Shown: positions 31,900 through 40,739 of the stretch, in pieces
How the letters are laid out: every line of letters begins with the position of its first letter
Numbering within the stretch: the stretch's first letter is position 1
Source of the DNA: Diplodia intermedia
Lineage: Eukaryota; Ascomycota; Dothideomycetes; Botryosphaeriales; Botryosphaeriaceae
Direction: 5' to 3'
NCBI GenBank assembly: GCA_021495925.1
Contig: JAKEKT010000160.1
Location: 1 to 40,739 of the forward strand
Length of the DNA: 40,739 nt
Notes under the pieces: model-generated
Databases searched by the model: none
What the model was told of the DNA's origin: nothing
Seen by the model: only the letters and a program-made list of their open reading frames with translations
Program-made: the position numbers and the translations under genes

Positions 31900-33042
31900 A
31901 GGAAAGGGGCATTGTGATCTAGGAGAGAATCTGGGAGACGGCTTTCACTACGATCTATATCAATTGCAACCTCTCCTTCAGTGTATTGATTGTGCATGTC
32001 TAATTCTATGTCAGCTGCACCTCGGCTCAATACAGCGGTTTCTATGTCAGATGGTGACAGCCCCGATGTTCCGTGACATCTGTGTCATTTCATGACATTG
32101 CACTATTAGTAACACTTCTTGGCGTACCTTGCTCCAACAACGCGGCCGCCTCTCTCACAGGTCCAGTGAACCAAAACGTATCATCAACATCATACATCAC
32201 TTCTTCGTGTCTTTGTCTTGCAGTCGCCTTTGAAGCGTGAGGGCTGACCCTCCAGCGTGCGGGTGACATTGATTACTTACCGTGTCCCATGGACCACGTA
32301 TTCTATGTGAATGATCGTCTGCCTGAGACGGTTTGCGCAGGATATACAGGATTTGGTCTCGGTCACCGAACAACACGGCCGACCTGCACCTAAAATGAAC
32401 ATGTGGAAACCACGCGCTCTCAAGGCGGACTCCACGACCGCCGCGCCGAGGACCTGACCAACCCAGCAACAACAACAAGTGGCGCGCTGTGCTCAACCCA
32501 GCTGACATGGCAGAGCAACTGGTGCGCCGCCGACGCGCTCTGCGTGGCTGCCCGCGTCTTGGGCATGCATGGGCTTGATCCCGCTCGACACGGCGCCCAA
32601 CCCCAAGCCCACCAGTCTCGACCTCGACCTCGTCCGTGACCTCACCGCCAACCTAGCCCTCTACAAGCTCTCGCCCTGCCGTCTCCATTACACTTCGCCC
32701 TGCTGTAGTTCGAAATTGCGCCCAAGAACGGGGAGCTTCTCAGGTCCAGTCCGATTCAGGGGAGGCGCGTATAGGGCGGTGGGTGTTCAGCAGCGAGGTC
32801 ACCACATGTTGTTGAACATATTCAAACAGTGCAGACATTGGTGAGTTCAATCTTCTGCCACGTCTTGAAGCCAGTATATTGCTGACGTAGATTGATGTAG
32901 GAAACAAGCTGCGAAGTGGAACGCCATGATGGAAGCTCTTTTGTTTGTACTGACAGCGGCTTTGGACACTTCATGACCTTCTTAGATTTGCCATTCTGCC
33001 ACACCACAGCGCCAATTTTCATTACGAGGCCGTTGAAAAACA
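31900..33042. other. Intergenic, possible decayed coding pieces
   Basis: Between the secreted-protein gene and the end of the HET gene. Around 32430-32700 several plus-strand frames read as short protein-like pieces (LTNPATTTSGALCS; SLDLDLVRDLTANLALYKL) in different frames. They suggest decayed coding sequence but no family can be named. Confidence 0.4.
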
Positions 33043-35012
33043 CTAATACAGTTCAAAGTATTCAAACTTTCGTGTTCCTCCGCCAACTTCCCTGGCAACC
33101 CTACCGTCCATGATACCATACACATCTATCCAAGATCAGTATAGTCCATGACAATAGGTAATTGTGAATGCTTACAACACTCCTCCAGCCTATAGCCACT
33201 GGCATCCCGTTGAAGGATGAATGGCGTGTTGGCTCCGCAGATTACTACTATAAGATCGTCTTCTCGTGTATTTGGTGGCCCTAGGCCGACCAAACCTTCG
33301 TTTGTCACGAAAATCTTCCGATGCGCGGTCTTGTAGTCACTCGAATGGTGTAATCCCAGGGCCTCTCTGTGGAACTCCCCAAGTAAGCGCTCAAAATCTT
33401 CCTCGGGCAGTAACTTGAGTTCGAGTTGATGAGCAAAGGCTACCAGTGCTTCTTCCTTAACCTCTTTCTCTCCAATGACTCCGTATGGAGGTCTGTTCGG
33501 ATTCGGGTCCGCGGCGAAGAGACAGGTAAGGAAAGCCTGAAGCTTCTCTTGCTCTCCTCCATAGGGGTTCTTGGAACGATTGGCAATCAAGTCGTTGAAC
33601 ATGTTCCAATGCTCCATGGCCAGTGCTGGAAAGCTTACTGGAAGAGCCGGAGGGTCGTCGTTGCCATCAGCCTCGGTTAATCTGAACTTGAGGTCGCAGA
33701 CACTCGCAAATGGCGCTACTGCAACCGCATCGGCAACCACACCCTTCACGCGTAGCCTGGAATCTGCTACAAATGAGAAATCTGCCTGAGAATCTGCACT
33801 CGCGCGATAGCGACAGACTTTTCCATCTTTCAGTGCCAGATAGGTCCGATGGTCCCAAACCTCGGCCCAGTTTGGTACCCATGAAGGCATGTTCTTGGCG
33901 GTCTCAATATACTCGTCATGCTTACTGGATTTTAGCAAGGTTCCCAACTTCTCTATGATATCGTAATCGTCTGTTGTTTTCCTGTTGTGCTGAATATCTT
34001 GGATTACAAATCGAGCAGGATGGTACGTCCGAGGTTTGTTGCGGTTGAACCATTTGCAGGCCGACAGGATATCCAATCGATTTTCGGTCGTGATAATGTG
34101 CTGCGCCACTTCTTGGTATAGTTTACCGAGGTCTTTGTCATATATTGCATCGATTCTCTTCTCTTTGGTCAGGCTAAGAACACCATAGACCTTGTCGTGA
34201 TGTTGTGTTGCGTGCCGTTCTCTACCCAACACTAACGCTTCCAGAAGACTAAGGCTCCCGTTGTGCTGTAGTGTCTGGCACGCATCTGCAAGAAGCCTTG
34301 GGGCGTGTTCCATGTTGTAAAACGTGCCGTCTGGTCGGGTACCATCAATGAGGAATGCTGGGATAGCCTGGGAGATGGGTATGAGCATCGCGATCGGATT
34401 CCAGTCGCATGACAAGCTCCCATTTTGGAGCTTAGGGTTCTTAGACAGGGAAACCTCTTGCTGAATCCATACGCGTGTCCAGGATGAGCATCGCATCAGC
34501 TCATGCAGTTCCTCAAAAGCGCCAAGTGAATCCAGTTCGGACTCCGAAGCAGTAGATGAGCTCTCCGTCAATATATTTTGGTACACACGCACTCCTTCAA
34601 AGGCTAACTTGGGTTTTCGAGACTCTTGACCCAGCCACAGAATTGTTTCGTGCGCCTTTGAGTATATCTGATCCATCAAGTTGATCTGATGGATCTTTTC
34701 GTCCGGATGCTCCTGGTTGATGCACAACGCATCAATCCACAAGGTCCGAGATGATTTGAGACGGTGGAATTCTTTGAGGGTTCCATAGAGGCTTTCGGTG
34801 ATATTAATCTCGGCGGATAACCCCAGCTCATTCTCTACGTAAATCGCTTCGGTTAATTCGGGAGCTCCCCACTCATATGATAGTGCCGTGTAATCGGGGT
34901 TATTCTTGAAATCCACAACGGAGAAGCGATCGCGGATCATCCATGGTTGATTGGAGTTCGGTAGGAGTTCGAAGAACATCAAATGAAATCTGCAGCGAAT
35001 GGAAGGTTGCAT
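33043..35012 (-). CDS. HET-domain (heterokaryon incompatibility) protein, 639 aa
   Basis: The main exon (35012-33176) carries the whole HET domain: DYTALSYEWG (residues 40-49) and LWIDALCINQ (91-100), then DQIYSKAHETILWLG, DKVYGVLSLTK in mid-protein, the MPSWVPNW motif, and the KIFVTNEGLVGLGPP tail. A 50-nt intron (33175-33126; GTAAGC donor, TACTGATC branch, GATAG acceptor) leads to a last exon to 33043. The join turns the tail into ECYVYGIMDG, the exact family ending, which strongly supports it. HET proteins trigger cell death on fusion of genetically different strains; this one's partner is unknown. ATG 35012 is used, but another ATG at 35034 in the adjacent frame (MDTEINSDATFH) suggests a frameshift or a longer start. 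A 67-nt intron (35109-35043) could also add 96 residues from upstream. Confidence 0.85.
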
Positions 35013-35034
35013 CGGAATTGATTTCCGTGTCCAT

Positions 35035-36345
35035 AGTGGCGGCTGGAGAAGAAGCTCCGGCCTCGGACGGTCGAAATGTCTCAGAAGCTGGGCAGTGTCC
35101 GCTGCGCACTTGAATCTGGTCGATTGGATCAGGATCGCGGAATTTGATCAAGGGAATGCCACCCTCTGACAGGATCTTCTCAACCATCTCCATTGCGGGC
35201 CCCGTAGAGCCGCACTTTCTGTCGCAAGTAAGCAAATGCTCAGGCTCGTCTGTAACTTCTGAAGCTTCCTCATGGGTATCACTACCTTGGATGCAATGAG
35301 AATTGTCGCGGCGGTCATCGGGTGGCATAATCTCCGAGTTGCCTACTAGTTTGTACATTGTACTCAAGTAGTAGAGGGCGGTTGCAGGTAATCATTTGAC
35401 GAGACGGTTCAAATCATCGACATGACAGTCAGGCCTTGCGTCTGGTGTTGATTGATCTCGAGAGAGCATACGTGTGGATATGGCACCGCCCATCCCCAAC
35501 GTCTGGACGCATGGTGAGCCGCATGCGAAAGTGCCGAAGGTGTCTCTACTAAATTGATCATCCAGGCAGGCATCTATTAAAAGGGTACCGAGTGTACGAA
35601 TTGAGGAGCAAAATTCTGAAATGAACGGAGTCCTTGTGAAGAGTTGCTTTAACGGGCTAAGAGGGAAAATCTGGGATGTATTGTCTTCTGCCCGGTTGGG
35701 ATAGGATGCGTGGAGATTTTCAAGCCGGGTGAGCTTGCTGGCTATTCTAAAGTAATACTCGATCGCATTTTTTTGACCTTGTTGCCTTTCCTGCGGCAGT
35801 GCTCCAACTGCTTCACACCAACTGGACAATTTCCGGCCATTCGCGAACTTCTGCGGTACGACTGTTTTACGGCCATCCTTAGCAGTTATCACAAGGTCCT
35901 CAACGGGTACAGAGTCGACGAGAACCTCGCTCAGCTTGTCAAAGAACAGCCACGACTGGATGAACGCTGCTGCCTCGCCCGTGCTCTCCTGGCTAAACAA
36001 GGAACTGAATTCGGTTGGGCTCGAAGAGTTTTTGAGAAGTCGTGAGTCCCAGCCCTGCCGCTCTGGAAACCCAGAGAAGCCCTTTTCATCGTATGATCGT
36101 ATGCTAAGGAGGGTGGAAGCAGGGCAGGATTGTCGATTGGCTTTCTCACTGGGGCTTTGCTCCGGCGCCGAAGTTAAAGAGGTCTGCTAATCGTTGGAGT
36201 CCCTTGGAACGTCTGGTTTTTGAGGGGACTCATCATCCGGCTCACTACTTAATGATGACTTGAGAGGAAAATGATCGGGCCCACAAAGTAGAGGAACTTG
36301 AAGGTGGTCAAAGGCAAACCCTCTTGGTCAAGATATGACGTCCAT
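35035..36345 (-). pseudogene. Decayed N-terminal half of a second HET-type protein
   Basis: One minus-strand frame stays open from ATG 36345 down to about 35040, broken by only three stops: TGA 36330-36328, TAG 36189-36187, TGA 35394-35392. It reads the N-terminal module seen in a class of large HET proteins: FAFDHLQVPLLCG, then SYDEKGFSGFPERQGWDS, FSQESTGEAAAFIQSWLFF, a middle part with CDRKCGS, and ILSEGGIPLIKFR. The HET core that should follow ('VAISHVWSDGLGN') is absent. Instead the intact HET gene begins. Each stop could come from one C-to-T change (CGA or CAG). So a large HET gene has lost its core and decayed. Alternatively the two form one chimeric gene with unusual splicing. Confidence 0.55.
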
Positions 36346-37443
36346 GGGTTAGAGCCGTAGATCTTTGACTATGGACCCAACACTCTGGTGCGTCTGTCCA
36401 GATGCAGGGCATTTCTTCGGGAGTGTGGCCAGGATGGCCATGGACAGGAAGCCGGATGTCCGCGACTTTACTGGCCGAAAGGCTTTCTCCAGCCATTCGA
36501 TGCGGGGTTTCATGCATGTATGTGGGGCGGCCTCCCACCCAACAAGGCTCCCGGCTGGCCAGCGACGCGAGAGAGGTTTGTGGCTAGCTGAGGCGCGGGA
36601 CGATCCGGAGCCTACTGCGCCGAGACGATACCAGAGTCTGGGAACATGCAACATGCCCGAAAGCCAGAGCCGGGGAAACTCAAGAACCGCTAAACGACTC
36701 GGGAGAAACCGAGGAAGTCTCGCTGGCAGCCTTGCAGCGCATGCGGCGCATGAGGGGAGAAGCACACCTTGTGCAGATCAAACCCGCGAACTCGGAAGTG
36801 GAGTTGGCGAATCTCGGTACGAGTGGAACCGATGGGGGCTGTGGAAAGGAAAACGATGGCCCGGGTACATCCGCCCCCGTCACCACTGTCAGCTGACCAT
36901 CACCCCACTCTGCTCGTACCTCTTCCTAAAGATAAAGTGGCAAGCTTCACCTCTACGTCGAGCGTTGTTACACAAACGGAAAGCCAAGTGTTTTACTGGG
37001 ATGACATCTTGTCCTGGCTCGTATAAAGGAAGGAGAATAGTGGAAGGCAACAGGTTCTACGTAAGATTTAAGGTAGTGTGGGGTTGGTTGCCTTAAACCA
37101 AAGTGCCTAGCCGGTACGCATCGGATGGGCCTATAAGGCGTGATTCCCCGACATATTATGCGATTTTTTGCGCTAGGAAAAGATATGCAACGGAGCGAGC
37201 CGAAAGAACGTGCGGGGAACGTGCACGGTCTACGCTAAACCTTTACGGTAGGTGCACATGAATCGTATGTAAACTGGACCATTGTTTACGAAGTCAGCTT
37301 GACTTGCGTGAATCTTTGACATGGCTTGATAATCTCCGACAGCAGCCGGATGAAACTGAGTACGTCAGAGACATCTATTGGACTCGACTCTGCTTGACTT
37401 GCCAAGTAAACGCCATGAGAAGTGTATACGGGCCGCGAAGAAG
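36346..37443. other. Intergenic, one long unnamed frame
   Basis: A 243-codon plus-strand frame (36365-37096) is present. It lacks recognised motifs and has an amino-acid mix (Arg, Pro, Trp-rich) typical of chance frames in GC-rich DNA, so it is not called a gene. The rest is the upstream region of the secreted-protein gene. Confidence 0.4.
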
Positions 37444-37450
37444 TATAAAT
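37444..37450 (+). promoter_or_regulatory. TATA box of the secreted-protein gene
   Basis: TATAAAT stands 66 bp before the ATG at 37510. Confidence 0.5.
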
Positions 37451-37509
37451 GCGTAGACAGCTTCGTAGATATCTAATACATCTCGCCATTACTTCTCTAT
37501 TCCAACAAC

Positions 37510-38290
37510 ATGCTCTTCTCAATCGTCGGTCCTATCCTCCTTGCTTGTGGCCTCGGCGCATTTGCTGCTCCGACTCCCGATACCTCGCCGTTGTCGACAC
37601 CCTCAAAACAGAGTCTCGAATGGGCCGAGGCTTCCTTGCCGCTTCCTGAATTGAGGGCGGCGTTTACAGCCACCATCGACTGGGACCTCGACAACGTACG
37701 CGAGCCCTGATAATGCCAAACCAACGATTTACTGATCATCGCTGCCGCAGAATCACACGGTTGAGACCCACTCGGGCACTCGTATCAGCATTTGGGGCCG
37801 GGAGTAAGTCTTGGATACCCTTTACAACCGGCGTGCAGCTGATACGATTCCTTACCAGGGGCTACTGGTACGACACGGAGGGGCGGCAATTCGGCGAGAT
37901 TGTTCGCGCCACAGACGACGGCATCATCCCTCCGGGAACCGATTACCTTGAACTGCGTTCGTAGCCTCATGATGCGCGATGCAGCATAGAGCCTCCGCTG
38001 ACAATCATGCGCTTCTAGAAATCTACTATGTCGTCAAGCTGGACGACGGCTACTGGGCGTACGTGAAGCACACGGGTGGCGCTACTCTCCGCAAAACCCA
38101 GAAGGGTATTGTGTAAGTCTGGAGTGTTTCAGTGCGTGCTATTGTTCGTTTTCTAATATGGTGAAACAGTCGCGTGGAGACGGAGTCTCCCAAGTACGAC
38201 TGGCTCAATGAGATAGACTTTGCGGCACCGGGGGCGTTCAACGGCAGTGTTATGACTGTCCGGCACTACTTTGCTCATGGAACTGACTAG
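37510..38290 (+). CDS. Secreted protein of unknown family, 183 aa, five exons
   Basis: Exons 37510-37695, 37751-37803, 37859-37956, 38019-38112 and 38170-38290 are joined by introns of 55, 55, 62 and 57 nt. All have clear donors (GTACGC, GTAAGT, GTTCGT, GTAAGT) and branch sites (CTGAT, CTGAC, CTAAT). The frame is exact. Residues 1-20 are a signal peptide (likely cleavage after FAA, before PTPD). The mature 163 residues contain no cysteine. A Pro/Ser-rich start is followed by a beta-rich, Gly/Tyr/Trp/Asp-rich part (GYWYDTEGRQFGEIV, YYVVKLDDGYWAYVKHTGG). Many aromatic residues alternate with charged ones, suggesting a beta-sandwich. No family is recognised. Introns 1-4 all interrupt the coding part, so it is a single well-supported gene of unknown role outside the cell. 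Confidence 0.85.
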
Positions 38291-40237
38291 GGGGCCGAGG
38301 TTAAGAATGCTGCTGTTGTGCTCTTAGCTCGACGTGCGTCGTGGAAAACCCACTGCAAGGCCCCGCTCCCGATGGCTGCGATGGACTACCGGCGCTTGAG
38401 GAGAAGCCCAAAGCGCCCAAGTAGTGTCAAATAGCCTCGAAATGATCACATACTCCACCATACACTTCTAAGCATATTCCACAGTGCACGTGTGCAAATT
38501 ACCATTAACAGATGTAGAGGAACGAAACCATGACGATGGTCCGCACGACTGGATGCTTGATTGAAGAAATAAAAGGGAATGCAGCGATACGTAACGCTTA
38601 TAGTACGCGTCTCGCTTTCAATGGCAGATACAGACGTCATTTGCCCCATGGCCATCTCGGGCGGGTGCATGATTCGACTGATTCTACTACTGCAAGGACG
38701 GAGGGCTCGAGTTTTGGTAAAGATGCGGGAAGAGCCGTCCCACAAAGGGTCATTAACGACGATCTAGAGGCACAACGTGGCCATCCGCAATTAATTACCC
38801 AGTGGAAAGACACCATAAAGTCCAGGTGGGCGAACATCAGTCCCGGTCCGCAATCTCAGGTGAGTGGCGGAAGCTTTCAGTGGCCGAGAACTTCGCAAGG
38901 AGTTCAACCAGGCACGAGGTCTGGACCAGAGACGAATGTTGAGGTAGAGATGGGAGGCGGGGGTAAGTTTGGAAAAACGTGGCTAGTAACCACGGTGCCG
39001 GATGAGTCGGAGCCATGTTGGAATAAATTGACGCGAGGTCGACGCCGTTCCGAATCTAATCAAGCTTCATCGAGACGTGAAGGTCGTCCCCGCTCTCCAC
39101 CAACCAACTTGGAGGAGCTGTCAGCAGAGCAGTGTTGCTACGAGTAGGAGTGTGGATTGCGGCGGTTGACCTAGTATATAGGACAATCCCGGCTGCCATA
39201 TCCTATCCGTATCTAGCTGAGCTTCCACCCGCCGCCGCGGCGCACCGGTGAGCGCAGCCCCATCAAATGCTATGATGCCACATCCTTGGAACCGGCGTAG
39301 CACCGGGATCGACCACAGCACTGGATCTCGCTGCGCCCGATTCGGACTCCGAGACCTCCGCTCGATCGTCACAAATGCCCATAGAGAATGGAACTTGGCC
39401 GGGATCCCCGTAGACGATGCCCTCCTCGCACTCTGTGAGGATATGGCCGGCAACTGTCACCGCATCGGCCCAGGGTTGCAGTAAACCGTCACTCATGCGT
39501 GGCTCTAAAAGTGCTTCTCGTTTGTCGCTGAGTTGAAGCGGATACTTTGTGTCTCGAGGAGGACATGGAAAGAAACGAGTGACTGACTGCGCATATTAAC
39601 CAAAGGTCATTCGTGTGGGCCATCTTTGCTTTCGACTCGCGAGCGCTTCTCTCTTTCGTACATGTAACGATCTAAATGGTGATTCGTATGCAGGCGCTCC
39701 AGTCCGACGCAAATATCTCCCACACTCCCTCCCTCCTCCTTCAGGACGACGACGACGAAGGCGATTGCGGCGGTGGCGAGGGGTGGGTGGGTGCATCGGC
39801 GCTGATAACGAAGGTCGTGCGTGAAAGCGGGCGACGTGTCGGGCAGGCGGCTCAACGCCGAGACGGGCGGTGGTGTAGCGATGGGCGCTGTTGGTCGGTC
39901 GGGTGATGGGTCGGTTGTCGTGCTGGCTGGTGGGTGGTTGGGTGGAGGCGTCTGGGGGTTGAGAGAGTTGAGAGCCAGAAGCTCGCGACTCTCGGGTTGT
40001 TTGTGCACACGGGCCGTGGTGCATAGTAGCCTGGCAGCGCGTCGACGTCGCGTCTGGGTGTCGCAGTGCTACCTGGGGAGGTTGGGGAATTGATCTATAT
40101 ATACTATGGGGGTTACTTTTTCTTTCAGCAAAGTAGAGGCCACCGTAGGGGTGCAGTGGTTCCGTGGGTAGGACCTGCATGTACGAGCTACTCACTGCAA
40201 GAGGAGGGCTGGTTTCGGAACCTGGGTTCGAAACTTG
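38291..40237. other. 2-kb gene-poor spacer
   Basis: A 205-codon plus-strand frame (38530-39147) and a 79-codon frame (39248-39484, ending HREWNLAGIPVDDALLALCEDMAGN) are open. The second looks protein-like at its end, but on the opposite strand an acidic frame is equally open. Neither is recognised, so neither is called. Around 40140-40236 a GGTTCGAA-like box (40226-40235) resembles a tRNA B-box but no tRNA fold is found. Confidence 0.4.
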
Positions 40238-40434
40238 TGGTGGGCATCGAAACCTAGTGGTGGGTAACGAGGGGCGAAGGGATTTAGTCCGCGCAGGTGG
40301 TGGGCAACGAAACCTAGTGGTGGGCAACGAGGGGCGAAGGGATTCAGTCCACGCAGGTGGTGGGCAACGAGGGGCGAAGGGATTTAGTCCACGCACTGGT
40401 GGACAACGGGGCGAATGGATTTAGTCCACGCATC
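40238..40434 (+). repeat. Modular tandem repeat, A-B-A-B-B-B
   Basis: Two related units both start TGGTGGGCAACGA. Unit A (20 bp, ending AACCTAG) occurs at 40238-40257 and 40298-40317. Unit B (40 bp, ending GGATTTAGTCCACGCAGG) occurs at 40258-40297, 40318-40357 and 40358-40396, with a shorter variant at 40397-40434. A poly-T stretch and a sequence resembling a tRNA T-arm (GCGAGTTCGATTCTCGG at 40457-40473) follow at once. Confidence 0.8.
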
Positions 40435-40693
40435 TTTTTTTTGTTCGTTTTTGTTTTGCGAGTTCGATTCTCGGTTCGCTGCTGGACCTTGTGGCCTTTT
40501 TGTTTTGTGTAGGGTCGCTTGGTGGCTGCCTGGAATGACGTCGAGGGCCGGTCCTGTGCCCCTCACAGCGAGATGCTCAGTCCGAGTGGGTGACGGAAAC
40601 CGGCGCTGCTAACATGTACATACGAAGATAGGGGGCGCCGGCGGGCGGGCGTCCGACGATCAGGCGAGGCGAGGGGAGGCGGAGGGGGGAGCC

Positions 40694-40739
40694 ATGGATT
40701 GGGATGAGTCTGGCAGCGACGGGGGTTGCTGGCTCGGGA
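40694..40739 (+). CDS. Possible 5' end of a gene running off the right edge
   Basis: An ATG at 40694 in a good context (GCCATGG) opens a frame, MDWDESGSDGGCWLG, to the edge of the window. There is too little to judge, and no TATA box is obvious in the GC-rich DNA before it. Confidence 0.2.
   Translation, partial: MDWDESGSDGGCWLG

Noticed and set aside
36365..37096. 243-codon plus-strand frame
   Set aside because: No domain, no splice or promoter support, amino-acid mix like a chance frame.
38530..39147. 205-codon plus-strand frame
   Set aside because: No recognisable motif or splice signals; charged, repetitive composition.
40140..40236. Possible tRNA or SINE head (box resembling GGTTCGAA)
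   Set aside because: No cloverleaf can be drawn and the A-box-like sequence is too far away; kept only as a remark under the repeat.
39596..40396. 266-codon minus-strand Pro/Arg-rich frame
   Set aside because: It reads through the tandem repeat and is explained by repeat periodicity and composition.
40258..40434. CRISPR-like array
   Set aside because: Units are contiguous without unique spacers, and the context is a eukaryotic genome; it is a plain tandem repeat.

Overview
The window looks like a piece of a filamentous ascomycete (Pezizomycotina) genome. Genes are split by short introns of about 43 to 72 nt with GTAAGT-type donors and CTAAC/CTGAC/CTGAT-type branch sites. The gene families are typical of these fungi: HET-domain proteins, FunK1 kinase, fungal AIG1-like GTPases, BTB, F-box and SET proteins, a CorA-like membrane protein and small secreted proteins. 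No operons, rRNA or tRNA genes were seen. All gene models were built by hand from reading frames and splice signals, without transcript or database support.

Layout. 1-115 holds the possible 3' end of a gene. 1705-2072 encodes an 80-residue secreted cysteine-containing protein. 2826-3369 carries two coding relics, one of them the C-terminal end of a HET-domain protein. 3518-4451 (-) and 5095-6118 (+) are a head-to-head pair of AIG1-like GTPases. 6354-7299 has a HET relic and a frameshifted NTPase relic back to back. 7885-9789 is a pepsin-fold, single-pass membrane protein that appears to lack catalytic aspartates. 11387-12865 (-) is a SET-domain methyltransferase. 14101-15226 (-) is a BTB protein. 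17750-19294 is a CorA-like protein. 19833-20444 (-) is a truncated PD-(D/E)XK-like relic lying downstream of an intact FunK1 kinase (20586-23050, -). 23444-24674 is an F-box protein. 27746-28150 (-) is a small coiled-coil protein. 29876-30150 is a non-autonomous hAT-type element with a perfect 8-bp target duplication. 31432-31899 encodes an eight-cysteine secreted protein. 33043-35012 (-) is an intact HET protein, with a decayed HET-type N-terminal module just upstream (to 36345). 37510-38290 encodes a 183-residue cysteine-poor secreted protein in five exons. 40238-40434 is a modular tandem repeat.

Taken together this reads as an accessory, fast-evolving region. Genes associated in fungi with non-self recognition or innate-immunity-like functions (HET, NTPase/GTPase, FunK1) sit among their own relics. 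Three short secreted proteins, two of them resembling effector candidates, are interspersed with long gene-poor spacers and mobile DNA. Nothing indicates that the genes form one pathway. The common theme is gene birth, decay and turnover.
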